Positions 11,530 to 23,999 of a DNA stretch of 64,000 bases are shown piece after piece. The position numbers and the translations under genes are program-made. The notes under the pieces were generated by a model. It was given only the letters and a program-made list of their open reading frames with translations, was not told the origin of the DNA and ran no database searches. Numbering within the stretch: the first letter of the stretch is position 1; each line of letters opens with the position of its first letter. This DNA comes from Monocercomonoides exilis (Eukaryota; Preaxostyla; Oxymonadida; Polymastigidae): contig LSRY02000043.1 of NCBI GenBank assembly GCA_001643675.2, forward strand, positions 542,501 to 606,500, in the 5' to 3' direction.

Positions 11530-13746
11530 ACCATTTTTTTCATTTTGAAATTTTAATTTTATTTTTCAATTTTCAAAAGTTGGAAGAATCGAACATTATC
11601 ATAAAAATGCGAATTATCTGAGGAATGATTGAAAAGAAAAAACATCTTTCTCAAAATCAAGCACCCAAGTGGATGGCATAAATTTGTGGAATCATTCACG
11701 AGCATTTTGCAGAATCAAATTTTGAATCAACCAAAGATGAAAATTTATTTTTTTCTCGTTTGAGGAAAGGTCTGAAAATCGAGAATATATATTTTAAAAG
11801 TAAAAAAGGACGGAGGAGAGGTGTGTGCATTTCTTTTCTGTTTGCGAAATTTGAGAGAAAATTGATTTTTTCATATTATTTTTTAAATTCGTTTATTTTT
11901 TTAATCCACAGTATGAAAAGAGAGCAATGGCCAAGGTCTAACATGGTTTCTTTGGCTTTGATGCTTAGACAGATCGTGCCTGCAGAGGCAGGAAAAGGAG
12001 ATGAGAAGAGTGAGAGTGTTTTGAATAAGGAAATGAATAGAGGAATGCGTGATTTGGAGAGGAAAAAATATGGGGAAAGAGAAAAGCAATGCAGCAAAAG
12101 AAGAAAAAGAGAGAAAGGAAGAAAAAAAGATGATTTGGTGATTTGGGGATGATGAATGGATGAACCAGATAAACTGGCAGAAAGATACTTGTCTCTTTCT
12201 TTACACATTTTTTTTATTCTTATTTCCATCGCTTAACAATCAGTATCAATTTCTTCATCACCATTGGCAATGCGGAGAAAGACACAAATTTCAATGTTCT
12301 CCTCTTTCTAACGCTGAAACGAAATAGTGCATATGAATATTTTTTTGCACACTGGATTTTTGGTTTGGATGAAAGCATTGAAGTTTTCAGGCAAGTGAAG
12401 TGGAGAGAGAGAGAGAAAGTAAAAGAAAAGAAAATATCCCTTCTTCTTTTTCTTCATCTTCTTCCTTTTCTTCTTCTTCTTCTTCTTCTTCTTCTTCTTC
12501 TTCTATCTCTTCCCTTGAAATTTAATTCCTTCAGCCCATTATTATCATCCCATTGATTCCAAAAATAGCTAATGAGAATATTCTTACTTAAAGAAATGCA
12601 ATCCGAAAACTTCTCTTTCTCAAACAGACATATTCTGCACACAAAATTAACATTTCCTCCGCTTTCTCTTCTTTTTCCTCTTTCGCTCACCTCATCAATC
12701 ACGCTAAATAAGTTGAACTTGGTGATTAGAAAAATAATGCTTCAAGAGGAGGTTTGTTTGCTTTGCAGTGCTGAAAGGATTAAACTCAGGGTGCAGTTGT
12801 CAATGGCGATGGAAAATTAGTCAATTGTGAAATGAAGATTGACAAACTTAAGTTGAAAAAGTTGTTAAAGTTATTTAGATATTTGGAAAGAGATCAAGTT
12901 TTTTTTTTTATTGCTTAAAGAATGATGAAAAAGTTCTGAGATATGCTGACTCAAACAGAGACATTTTCAAAAGAGGATTTTGGTGAGACAGAGATAAAAC
13001 AAAAGGAAGAAAAGCAGCGGATATAAAAGAAAGTTAGAAAATCGTTTTATTGGAAGAACTCGAAGAAAAAAGATGAGATTGAATCAGTTGTGATTATCGA
13101 TAGTTGATTCTCCAACATTTCTTATATTTATAACCTGAAACTATCAAGACTTTCAGCTGGAAGTGCGATTTGTTTGAGATCCTTTAATCGAAGAGAAAAC
13201 AAAGAAAAAAACTTATTGTTTTCATAAGTTAATATTGATAAACTAAATAAACTCAAAACAATCTTTTCAGACTACTTCAATCATATTTTTCATTGTTATT
13301 TAAATATTATTTGTACAGTTTCGAATTTTGTGAAACTTCACATTTTCATATTTTTGAATGATATTTTCCTTTTCTATTTTTTCTTTTAATTGTTTCTTTT
13401 TCTTTTTCTTTCAATTATTTCTTTTTCTTTTTCTTTTTCTTTTACTTTTTATATTTTCTTTTTTTCTTTTTCTTTTAGTTAATGAAAATTTAGTATTTCT
13501 AATTGATCAACAAATTCATAATTCAACAATAAGGTGTGTTTTATCATGTTAATAAGCAAAACAAACAAATACACAGTTAAAAAGCTGAATACCCACAAAA
13601 AAAAACTCTTTTTGCAATAAATACCACAATGGAATTATTTTTTTCAAAATTTTGATCTTTATTAATGATATGGCTGATCCTTTCTGAAATCACACTTTCG
13701 TTAGAGTTTTGATCTATTTTTTTGAAAAAAGAAAAACAGAAATAAA
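11530..13746. other. Mostly non-coding; possible short gene remnant and CTT tract
   Basis: A frame at about 11911-12152 (+) follows a plausible splice acceptor (TTTTAATCCACAG) and encodes about 80 residues starting MKREQWPRSNM and ending in a Lys/Arg/Glu-rich tail. I do not recognise it. A CTT/TTC microsatellite runs about 12448-12505. On the minus strand, 12454-12702 contains a CRIC motif but no complete zinc site. The rest is AT-rich with nothing supported. Confidence 0.35.
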
Positions 13747-16344
13747 AACTTCAAAGTGCGATATTTAAATCTTCCATTCATTGAACAATTGTTTAAAGAT
13801 ATTTGGAATAATAAAAATTAATTTTGATGAACCCTAAGAATAATTTTCAGATGCTGTTTAATTATTTTGATTATTTGAACTTTCAGAGGTGTTTATTTCT
13901 ATATCGCTGATATGATATGAGTATTCAATTTAATAATATTTTCACATGTTTTGCGTTTGTATTAAAATTTTACCTCGTTAATGTTATTTGACAGAAATGA
14001 ATTTTTGCTAATGATTTAACGATTCAGAGAATGAATTAAGTTCCAAATTCAACGCAAAAATGTAGAAAAATAAGCCATTCTTGCACATGAATAGGTGTTT
14101 ATATTTTTTTTATTAGTTTTGATTCATATTAGTTTTTGCTTTTTCTTTTCGGTTTTTTGATGAAAATAATTGGGCATATTGATTGTGAGAATAGGAAATG
14201 GAATTAACAAGAGACTTTAACAAAGATGATTTGTTCAAATCACATAGCGATAATGTTGATTAAAAGAAAATGGAAGAAGTGGGAAAGTGCTCACCAAAAA
14301 AATGTGATTGGAACAAGAAAAAAAGTTACAGGAAGCAGAGAGAAAGAGATATGAAGATGAAAAGACTATTTTGGAATAAATTGAAAGAAGTGAGATGGAT
14401 AAAAGAAATGCTTTTAAGTTTTGATGAAATGATTGGTTATTAGATGAAAGAGAATTTTAAAAACACGAAAGATGAAGTTTCGAAAAAGATAATTGTTCAT
14501 TGAAGTGTCTTTATTAACATGGTTATTCTATTTCCCTTGAAATGAAGATCAAAATCCGCCTTTGCCGTGCAGAGTTTAATAGTTCCGATTATTTATTTAT
14601 TGGTTTTGAACATTAGAATATCTCCTTTCAATGAGATTGAGTTGTGACTGAGGCAACAGCTGAAAGGTGGAGTGAACATGAGAACTTGATCAAATTAGGG
14701 GATTTTGAAATGTCAAGAAGTAAATATTTGTGAATGACAAAATTTCACACTTATTTGAGGGTGAGTGCAGGACTGTAGAGACGCAACACGCGAGGAGCAT
14801 CGTCCAGGAAAGCATTGACTACACGGTGCATATGAACGAAAATGGATATCAGAGTGATCAGAAAGAACTCAAGCGGAAAGAGCTGAAGGAGGAATGGATA
14901 CTGAGGCTGGATTAGTGTGACATATGGGTGATTCTTTTTGAAAAGTCACAAATGTTTAATTTTCAAATAAAATTAAATTTTCATATTTTGTTCAAATTTC
15001 TGTTTCAGCTCACAAATCTTTTCAAGAATGTTTGAAATAGCATTTTCAAGTGATGGATTCCATATTAGTGAAGTTTAGCTTGTGAAAACAGAAATTTGAA
15101 CAAAATATGAAAATTTAATTTTATTTGAAAATTAAACATTTGTGACTTTTCAAAAAGAATCACCCATATGTCACACTAATCCAGCCTCAGTATCCATTCC
15201 TCCTTCAGCTCTTTCCGCTTGAGTTCTTTCTGATCACTCTGATATCCATTTTCGTTCATATGCACCGTGTAGTCAATGCTTTCCTGGACGATGCTCCTCG
15301 CGTGTTGCGTCTCTACAGTCCTGCACTCACCCTCAAATAAGTGTGAAATTTTGTCATTCACAAATATTTACTTCTTGACATTTCAAAATCCCCTAATTTG
15401 ATCAAGTTCTCATGTTCACTCCACCTTTCAGCTGTTGCCTCAGTCACAACTCAATCTCATTGAAAGGAGATATTCTAATGTTCAAAACCAATAAATAAAT
15501 AATCGGAACTATTAAACTCTGCACGGCAAAGGCGGATTTTGATCTTCATTTCAAGGGAAATAGAATAACCATGTTAATAAAGACACTTCAATGAACAATT
15601 ATCTTTTTCGAAACTTCATCTTTCGTGTTTTTAAAATTCTCTTTCATCTAATAACCAATCATTTCATCAAAACTTAAAAGCATTTCTTTTATCCATCTCA
15701 CTTCTTTCAATTTATTCCAAAATAGTCTTTTCATCTTCATATCTCTTTCTCTCTGCTTCCTGTAACTTTTTTTCTTGTTCCAATCACATTTTTTTGGTGA
15801 GCACTTTCCCACTTCTTCCATTTTCTTTTAATCAACATTATCGCTATGTGATTTGAACAAATCATCTTTGTTAAAGTCTCTTGTTAATTCCATTTCCTAT
15901 TCTCACAATCAATATGCCCAATTATTTTCATCAAAAAACCGAAAAGAAAAAGCAAAAACTAATATGAATCAAAACTAATAAAAAAAATATAAACACCTAT
16001 TCATGTGCAAGAATGGCTTATTTTTCTACATTTTTGCGTTGAATTTGGAACTTAATTCATTCTCTGAATCGTTAAATCATTAGCAAAAATTCATTTCTGT
16101 CAAATAACATTAACGAGGTAAAATTTTAATACAAACGCAAAACATGTGAAAATATTATTAAATTGAATACTCATATCATATCAGCGATATAGAAATAAAC
16201 ACCTCTGAAAGTTCAAATAATCAAAATAATTAAACAGCATCTGAAAATTATTCTTAGGGTTCATCAAAATTAATTTTTATTATTCCAAATATCTTTAAAC
16301 AATTGTTCAATGAATGGAAGATTTAAATATCGCACTTTGAAGTT
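13747..16344. repeat. 2.6-kb palindrome: two 1259-bp inverted arms with an 80-bp loop
   Basis: Arm 13747-15005 is the reverse complement of 15086-16344; position x pairs with 30091-x. The arms matched in every stretch I compared, including a 61-codon frame present identically at 14730-14915 (+) and 15176-15361 (-). Beyond 13747 and 16344 the two flanks are unrelated. The unpaired loop is 15006-15085. The centre is a family A MITE (14926-15165), so the symmetry extends more than 1.1 kb outside the MITE on each side. The arms have no convincing gene. Confidence 0.92.
14926..15165. repeat. MITE, family A (GGGTGATT ends), at the palindrome centre
   Basis: 240 bp with ends GGGTGATTCTTTTTGAAAAG and its complement. 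It is the same size as the copy at 43447-43686 and shares its subterminal TTTAATTTTCAAAT block. Flanked by ATAT on both sides, but because the flanks are themselves mirror images this cannot be read as independent target-site evidence. Confidence 0.85.
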
Positions 16345-16416
16345 GCCCTGAGCGACGTGAGAAAAAAAGTTTAAAACGTATATCACCAATTTTCTTCTTG
16401 AATATATATATATATA

Positions 16417-16774
16417 GGGTGGTCCTAAATATTTTGCAAAAATTATTAAAAATGGGAAATTGAAAATGAATTATCAAAAAAATTTCGATAAAACTGAATT
16501 CATTTTACATTTATCAGTTTGAAGGTGATCAAATATATGATAAGCTTCAATTTGTTGCAGTTTGGAGCTTCCGAATAACCGAACAATTCATTCCTTGAAA
16601 ATGAATATTTTTCTAAATTTTTGAACTTATATGATTTTTCAAGAATTTGATTGATGGACAAGACGATTGCAATTAATTACAACTTATAATGGTAATTATT
16701 TTTATGAAAGATTTTTTATCATATCAATTTTTGTGCCATAATTAATAATTTTTACAAAATATTTAGGACCACCC
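16417..16774. repeat. MITE with GGGTGGTCCTAAATATTTTG ends in a TA tract
   Basis: 358 bp bounded by GGGTGGTCCTAAATATTTTG and its inverted complement, inserted in a (TA)n run so that TATA lies on each side. TA target preference and GGG-type ends fit a Tc1/mariner-class non-autonomous element. No coding capacity and no second copy in the window. Confidence 0.8.
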
Positions 16775-17436
16775 TATATATATATATATTTTATCAAATG
16801 ACAAAACATATTTAACATATCAAATTGATGCAAAACTTCCAACAAATGCCTCCATCACAACATAACAACCAAGAGGCGGACCCAAGAAAACTTGTTGTTA
16901 CAATTGAAAATCAAGAAAGACTAATACACCTTTAATTTCCGATAGTGCACAATCAAATGAAAAAATTTATGAAGGGAATGAAGTTTTGGTTTGTTCAAAT
17001 TATCAACAGACTTTGCTTCCTCGAAAATCAAAGTTTATTTGAAATCAAAAGTTATTTCAAATAGTTGGGAAAAGAAATGAGAAGACAAAAAAAGATTTGA
17101 ACAGTCTGTGAACGAAAAATGACAATTCAAATATTTAAAGAACTGAAAATGGATGTGATCAAAATGAGCGGAGTGATGATGAATTTTGCATGAATGAAAG
17201 TGATATAAATTTTGATGAAGAACTGTTGTCAAATCCACAACACAATTGTTCTTTTTGGATGAGTGTTCAAAACAATAAAAGAATTAAAGCAATAAGTAAA
17301 AATCAGAAAAAGGAGAAATCATTAAAAATGAAAAGAAAATAATAGTTGGAGACCTGAGAAAACTTTCAGTTGATTTTTCAACGATTCAACATTTTGAAAT
17401 CAACACCTTAAAAATTTAAATGACATAAAAACACTT
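16775..17436. other. AT-rich sequence with no supported gene
   Basis: Short frames only, the longest about 67 codons on the minus strand and without coding character. Possibly the left part of a decayed gene that continues beyond the inserted element at 20786, but I could not follow one frame across. Confidence 0.3.
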
Positions 17437-17444
17437 GAAGAGAG

Positions 17445-20400
17445 GGCATAGGTGTAAATTGAACCACTTTTTGTGAGCACTTTTGAAATTTTTTAACTAA
17501 ACGCCGTTAATATACATAATTAAACAAAGCGGTTCAAGGAGTGAAATTTCGAAATTCGATCATGAAAATTTTCAAAAAAATTTTTGATATTTTGCAACCC
17601 ATAATATTTTCATTGAGATCAAAAGAATTAAAAATTCAATTTGACAACTTCACAAAGTTTAAAGCAACTTTGCAATGAAAAGGCCAAAGAAGAACTAATT
17701 TTTTATTGTTTGTCTTGGAGTATTTTCACTTTCACAGTTTTTAATACAGTTATTATTAAATTATTCAATATTTTAATTATGCATTTGTACACACATAAAT
17801 GTGGACATCGTGAGTTTTGCAATTGCAAATACCTAAAATGATAAACATGATGTTTGCATATTAATTTTTTGTTTATAAGAATATCACTGTTTTTTCATTG
17901 CTTTTGTATTTGTTTCTATATTAATGTTAAATATTTGCAACATAAACTTGTTTATCATTGGAATTGTGGACATATGTTTAAGTATTTATCTATTTCATTA
18001 TCAGTTTTATTCGCAGGCGTTTCAGTGATGATTGAAGGATCAAAATGAAAGAATGAAAGGAAATGATTAAAGTGAAATGGATGGAATGACCAAAGGCAGA
18101 TGCGTGCAAGGCGGGAAGGTGTGTAGCGGGGATAAACATAATGCAGCTGAGCTCTGCAATCAAAGTGTTTATCAGAAGGCATGAGAGTGAAATAGCAACG
18201 ATCGGTGTGTAGAAAAATGTTATAATAACAGAGAAAGGAAAGACAGTGAGTGTTATTGAGACGAATACTCTTTCTTCTTAATCAGCAACGCTGTTCACTG
18301 TGATGAGCTGGCAGTTGGAGTCGAAATATTATTGCTTGCTGAAATAACGGCAAATCCCAGGTCTGAAGAAGGTCATCCAATAAAATCATTCGTACTTGTG
18401 CTGGCACAGCCACAGCTGCCAATAACTGCCGTTGAGATGAAAAAACAAAGTTCTGCTGCAGCCCCTCGTCTCCACGCTGCACCCCTCCCAATCTCCGTTT
18501 CCATTGCTCCCATCCCCTTCTCCGCTGTTTTGGCAAACCCAGGCACCCGGATCATCGAAAAATTCTTCTGTGGCGAAACATCCCCAGCTACGCCCTGCTG
18601 AGAAATAAAAAACGAAAAAAAAGACATGCAGAAGGTGTAACACGATAACAGCTCCCTCGTGAGGCAAACAAAATGGCACACCTCCACCAGCCTGGCAGAT
18701 TAGATAACATTCTGAAAGGAAACGGTGACACCCACCGACACCAAGCTGCCCCACATGCCCGCTCACGCAACCCCACCACAACACATTTCCAGCACAGCGC
18801 GTAGAAAGAGGCATCACATACATGTTCCATGAGCATGAACAGCCCTCAGATAGATGAATCGCTGCCCCATTTCCCCGCCAGCTCAGAGACTCTGCAGCCG
18901 TATAACCTAAAGGTTCATATAACTCCCCACGAGGATGCTGTACTCTATATCTGCACCATACAGAATCGTTTTTCAAAAAGCTCGTTGATTATTTTGGCTA
19001 ATTATTGATTTTCATTTCACATTCACAAACTTTTTATTAACGAATTCATTTCTTCAAAAATATTTCAAAAAAATGCTTTATGTTGAACTTAAAGTTGTCT
19101 ATAAGAGCTGATTTCCAAAAATTCAATTCATAATTTTCGCAAATGTGTTAATTTAGCTTGACTGTTTTCTAAATAAAATGCATACTTTGCTTCTCCTGTG
19201 TTTTTCTTGTATTCATCAACTCTTTTCAGAAACATGGATGAAATAAAAATAGCGCTGCAAAAAAAAGCAATTAAAAAAACAAAAATGAATTGATAAAGAT
19301 AATTTGAAAAAATCAACAGCAATGAAATAAAAATTCAAAAAAATTAAGATAAACGAGTTTGTAATTAAGAAATCAAAGATTTCGTAATCTGATCAAACAA
19401 ATGAAGTTTCTTTGAATATTTACTGCATACCACTTTCAATTGCCTCCTTGTCTTAACCTCTGAGTTTTCTCCTCCTCTTTATCCTTCTTCACTTCTCGTT
19501 CAGCAAAGCTCTATTGCTTCAAAATTCCCCTTGACCATCTCAATCTCCTTTCCTCGAATTTCTGAAAGCAAAATCTTACAGCCTCTATCGTCAATTGCGT
19601 CTGCTTTTTTTTCGCTGCTGTTTGATGTGGTTTGTGATCATCCATTATTACCTCCTCTTTCATTTCTTGCCTCGAAAAGGCTCATCCTTTCCTCAGCTTC
19701 ATCTTCATTCCCCGCAACCTGCCACATATCATCCTATCTCTTTTCACTTCTCCCATTTTTTACTCTGTTTTCTATTCTGTTTCTTCTGAAACATGCAGTT
19801 GCTTTCAATTCTATCATTAGAAACAGATACTTCAAAGACATTCCTCCAATTTTTACATAAAGATTTTTTCGCATGCAAACACTCCTCAAAACCTTTTTCT
19901 TTCCCGCAGCAACTTCTTCACTTCATGACTCTTCTTTTTCTTTCTCTTTACCCAACATTCCATAGATCCTAAACTCAATGATCAAGTTCCTGTGTGACTA
20001 ACAATCTTTGTCTAACAAGCTATTTCTTCATTCTCTCTTCTTTCAACATTTCTCGCTTCAAATTCACTGTGCATACAATCATCTCGTCAGTTGTTCTTCT
20101 TCTTTCCATGTTCCTCCAAGATGCATAGAAAATGACAAGGAAATAATCATTCCTTTTTCAGCATCTTTAACTTTAACTTTGTTTTTGTTAGATCCATCAA
20201 TTCACTTTATGTGTCATCTCTTTCGTCCAGAATCGCTTCCGTCTTTTGAAAAGCAGCGTTTAATTCAACTTCTATTTTATCAATTGTTTATTAAGGAAAT
20301 AAAAATAAGAATGATAAATATTTTATAACTATTTTTTAAAAATAAGAAACATTGATAAACAATAATCCAAACGTATTTCATTAATAGCTTTATTTGATTT

Positions 20401-20777
20401 TGCTTGATTAACAACAACTATTATTGAGTGTACGCTATTTATAAATCCAACTATTTAATCAGTTAAAAATTATGATATAAAGGAAATATAAGAGGAAAAT
20501 ACTCCAAGACAAACAATAAAAAATTAGTTCTTCTTTGGCCTTTTCATTGCAAAGTTGCTTTAAACTTTGTGAAGTTGTCAAATTGAATTTTTAATTCTTT
20601 TGATCTCAATGAAAATATTATGGGTTGCAAAATATCAAAAATTTTTTTGAAAATTTTCATGATCGAATTTCGAAATTTCACTCCTTGAACCGCTTTGTTT
20701 AATTATGTATATTAACGGCGTTTAGTTAAAAAATTTCAAAAGTGCTCACAAAAAGTGGTTCAATTTACACCTATGCC
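17445..20777. mobile_element. Long-TIR element, GGCATAGGT ends, 8-bp target duplication (copy 1)
   Basis: 3333 bp with 283-bp terminal inverted repeats (17445-17727 and 20495-20777) starting GGCATAGGTGTAAATTGAAC. The 8-bp sequence GAAGAGAG occurs directly outside both ends (17437-17444 and 20778-20785), a clear target-site duplication. The interior has a more GC-rich block (about 18050-18960) and a pyrimidine-rich block (19440-20330) that reads, on the minus strand, as decayed coding sequence. No transposase is visible, so this copy is non-autonomous. Long TIRs with 8-bp duplications recall Mutator-like elements, but other superfamilies also give 8 bp, so the class is an inference. Confidence 0.88.
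18050..20330 (-). pseudogene. Unidentified decayed coding cargo inside long-TIR copy 1
   Basis: Minus-strand frames with amino-acid-like composition but many interruptions. One is open for about 196 codons (18976-18386) and is rich in Cys, Trp and Gly. A competing minus frame over 18687-18373 looks equally coding-like. Further right, 19850-19440 reads as a charged sequence (for example CKILLSEIRGKEIEMVKGNF) broken by stops. I do not recognise a family and cannot decide the true frame. The composition differs sharply from the flanking AT-rich DNA, suggesting captured sequence. Confidence 0.35.
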
Positions 20778-20785
20778 GAAGAGAG

Positions 20786-21655
20786 TACAAGAGATTGATT
20801 GAATTGGAGTGAATAATACGGAAGAGTTGAAACAAGAGAGCTTCGACAAATAAATCAAACAGCTCGTCCAAACATCTCCCCAGCACCGAATGCTCAAAGA
20901 CACCGCTTAGATGCACCATCGAGATTATCCATTGCATCGAGAACAGATAAGAAAGAAGTTGTTTTGCCACAAAGAAATAAAAGTGTTCCATTAAAAGAGC
21001 AGTCAGAAAGATCTCACATTTTGGCATATAAAATGTCCACTCAATTTTGCCATTGTTTGAAAAATTATGCTTGGGCTCTTGAAAAAGTTCCTGTGTTCGG
21101 CTTTTAATAATACTTGGGAAGAGCATTATGGTACTCAATGCAAACAATTCGAAGAACCATAATTCCATGTTTATAAGAACTTTCAGAATTTGAAACAAAC
21201 GAAATTGTTGATGAATAAGAAAGACGAATTGTTTGAAGAGTTTTGATGGAAACACATAACGCCAAAGATCAATTGTATCAAAAGGAGAACAAGGATGTTA
21301 TTTTGAGAAAAGAAATTCTGAACGAATCACACAAAAAGGAAGCATTGATTGTGGGAGATTTTGATATAATTCTGGAATCGATGCAGGCCTAAATTGTGGA
21401 AAAACTCAGAGAAGCTCCTTTGTTTATTTTCGCTCTTTCTACAAATGCATAAGCCCACTCATGTTCGAATAAAATAATGAAGGATATTGTTCGTGTATTT
21501 GCAAAAAAAGAACCTTCTTTTGCTAAAGAAAAATTCAATTTAGCATTTGGAAAAGGAATAAAAGGAGATGACCATTGCGTCATATTGGAAATTGATTTGT
21601 GTTTCAAACATCATTAAAACTTCATTTAGCGGTTTGAGGAATTCTTAATTCAAGA
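20786..21655 (+). pseudogene. Unidentified decayed coding sequence
   Basis: One forward frame keeps protein-like composition for several hundred bases with scattered stops. Stretches include KMSTQFCHCLKNYAWALEKV near 21030 and VRVFAKKEPSFAKEKFNLAF near 21510. No family is recognised. It lies directly right of the target duplication of long-TIR copy 1, which may have broken the ancestral gene. Confidence 0.35.
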
Positions 21656-22435
21656 ACATGGGTGATTTTTTTTGACTTCATTAAAAAAGATCAAAAATCG
21701 AAAAAATAAAATCTCTTGTGGTATTTATTGATCAAAGAGTTTAATTGAATTTTTGAGTTTTTAGCTTTTTAAACTGTAATATATATTTGTTTTATTGTTT
21801 TATTTAAAAAAAAAAAACATACCTTTGTGTTTTGAAAGAAAAAGAATTTTTGATCAAGTTTAAAAAAAATATTTTGAAAAAGAAAGAATAATCAAACTTT
21901 TAAAGGAAAATAACTATTTCCAAACAAGTTAAACATAACTTTATAAAGTAAAAATTTGAAAAAGAACATTCATAATCGCACGAATACTTGAAATTTGATT
22001 ATTTCAAATAAAATCCAATGAGTTTTTTGTTTATCCAGCTAAAAATTAATCACCAAGTTTCAGTTACAGCCGTGCAGTTTAACGGACTCATCAAATGGAA
22101 ATTGTGTTTAAAAGGAACCAACAATCAATCAGAACAACTGATTCAATCTTGTCATTTCTTTTTTTATTCTTCGAATAAAAAGCTCTTCCCACTTCATTTT
22201 CAATTTATAGCTCCTCTTCCTTCTGTTTCGAATCAATTTATCCAAATATTCCTTTTGAAAATACCGCTGATATTATTCACTTTCATTTTCAGTACTTTCT
22301 GCTCCATTCTTCTCGTTATGTTCATCAATTACTCTGACAACACTTGCATATCTCCGAAGAAACACGTGCTTTTTATTTTTTTCACCAAGTTCATCTGCTT
22401 CTTTGTTATCCAAAAAGTGTGCGAAGGAGCATGAA

Positions 22436-22860
22436 GAATGGATGTGCATTTTGTGTGTGAATCCCTTGTCACTTCTGTGAAAGAGCCCTTGTTCGCCTTC
22501 ATGGGAAACATCACTCAGAAAGAAAATTCGGCTGTTGGACATGCAGAACAGAAGCAATTGGAATTTCTATTAATAAATCTTTACCAACGGGCATACAGCT
22601 AACAATGAATATGTGGATAATCATCTTGGCAACAAAGCAACGCATTGCTGGCTATCAAAGACGCCCTGAAAGAGCGTGTTCAACCCGATGGGCTTCTGAA
22701 GAAGGTGCAGAACATAAGTTCGAGATTTTTGAGTGAGCTGATTTGTCTGTAAATTGGTTGTGTGATAACCAAATGGAAGAATGGAGTTTAGATAAAGTTG
22801 AAGAAGAAAAGAAAGCAACAATTGGAGAAAGTGTGGAAGTTCGGATGAAGTTGAATTGAA
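22436..22860 (+). pseudogene. Decayed coding fragment, unidentified
   Basis: A forward frame starting MDVHFVCESLVTSVKEPLF and continuing GHAEQKQLEFLLINLYQRAY stays protein-like for about 140 codons but is broken by four or more stops. Lies inside the 5-kb element. No family recognised. Confidence 0.4.
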
Positions 22861-22869
22861 GCGAAACGA

Positions 22870-23990
22870 TTAATCCTCGTCTTTTCAGTCATAGAAAATC
22901 ATTATTATTTTATTCACCACTCCTCAAATATCTTTTTTTCTATATTTCTAATTAAATTTCATACAGACGATACCATTTGTTGTCCAAAGGAAAACTCCTT
23001 CTTTCCTTTCTTTAACTTTCTCTATTCATCATTAAACAGTTTTTCTCAAACGAATATTTGCCCAGTCACATTTGTAACGATTATCCAATTAAACCACTCC
23101 CTCTTCTCCTTCAACATTACAATCACATTCAACAAGAATAACTTTCTCTTCTTCTTCTCCAACTTCTTCATTAACTACTTCCACATTTATTTCTTCTCCT
23201 TCATCTCCTTCATTTTCGACTTCTTCTTTTATGAAGATTAATTCTCATTCAAAATATCCAAAATATATCTATCCTTCTCTTTCCTCTTCTTCTCATTTGT
23301 TTTTGTCTTTTTCTTCTTCCTCTTCTTCTTTATCTTTTAGAGAATAAGAAGAAAATTATAAAGAAAGAGAAATATAAACAGAAAGGAATATATCAAGACA
23401 CAATTCTTCTCTTTCTTCTCTTTTTCTTCTTCTCCCTCTTCTTCCTCTCCTTTCTTTCAACACATTAGAAATTAGTTCTTTATTCTCTTTTCTTTCTCAA
23501 TTTGCACATTCTAAATACTTTCTCATTTCGCTCATATGCTGAATCTTCACTCTTCTGCGTCTTGTTGAAGCTTTGCGGAATTTTTGTTTCTTTTCTTTTG
23601 CTTCCTCCTACGATAAATGAGTTTCACTTTTTGTTGAATTTGCTTCATCCAGTATCTTCGCTTCTCTCTGCTCTTATTTTGCTAATGTTCCATTGTTCTC
23701 ACACCCGCTTTGCCTCTCTTTTCCTTTTTCTCATCTCTCATCAATATGTCTTCCACATTTATCTCATCTTTATCAAAATCGAATCATATTTCTTTTTCTT
23801 CTATTTCTCATCTTTATCATCATTATTATTTCTTTTATCATATCTTCTTTTTCCCTTCCTTCACTTCTTCTTTTTTCTTTTCAATCTCATCCTCCTAACA
23901 GATTGTTAAATTAGCTGCATTTTGTGTTGTGTTTCAGAAATATGGCTTCTCACACCTGGAACAATACCTTCCGCGAATATTTTTGCAATG
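22870..23990. other. Pyrimidine-rich tract, no gene
   Basis: Plus strand strongly T/C-rich (CTT/TTC runs), especially 23100-23480 and 23700-23900. Frames here are low-complexity Ser/Phe/Leu and not credible genes. On the minus strand it would read as Glu/Lys-rich low complexity, so it may be residue of a decayed coiled-coil gene. Confidence 0.4.
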
Positions 23991-23999
23991 CAGGGGTCA

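Noticed and set aside
12454-12702. Minus-strand 82-codon frame with a FVCRICLFEKEKF zinc-finger-like motif.
   Set aside because: Only one CxxC pair is present and the frame runs into a CTT-repeat Arg tract. Not enough to call a domain.
18386-18976. 196-codon minus-strand frame rich in Cys, Gly and Trp, considered as a secreted peptide gene.
   Set aside because: Competing frames on both strands are equally open, there is no credible start context and it lies inside a decayed transposon interior.
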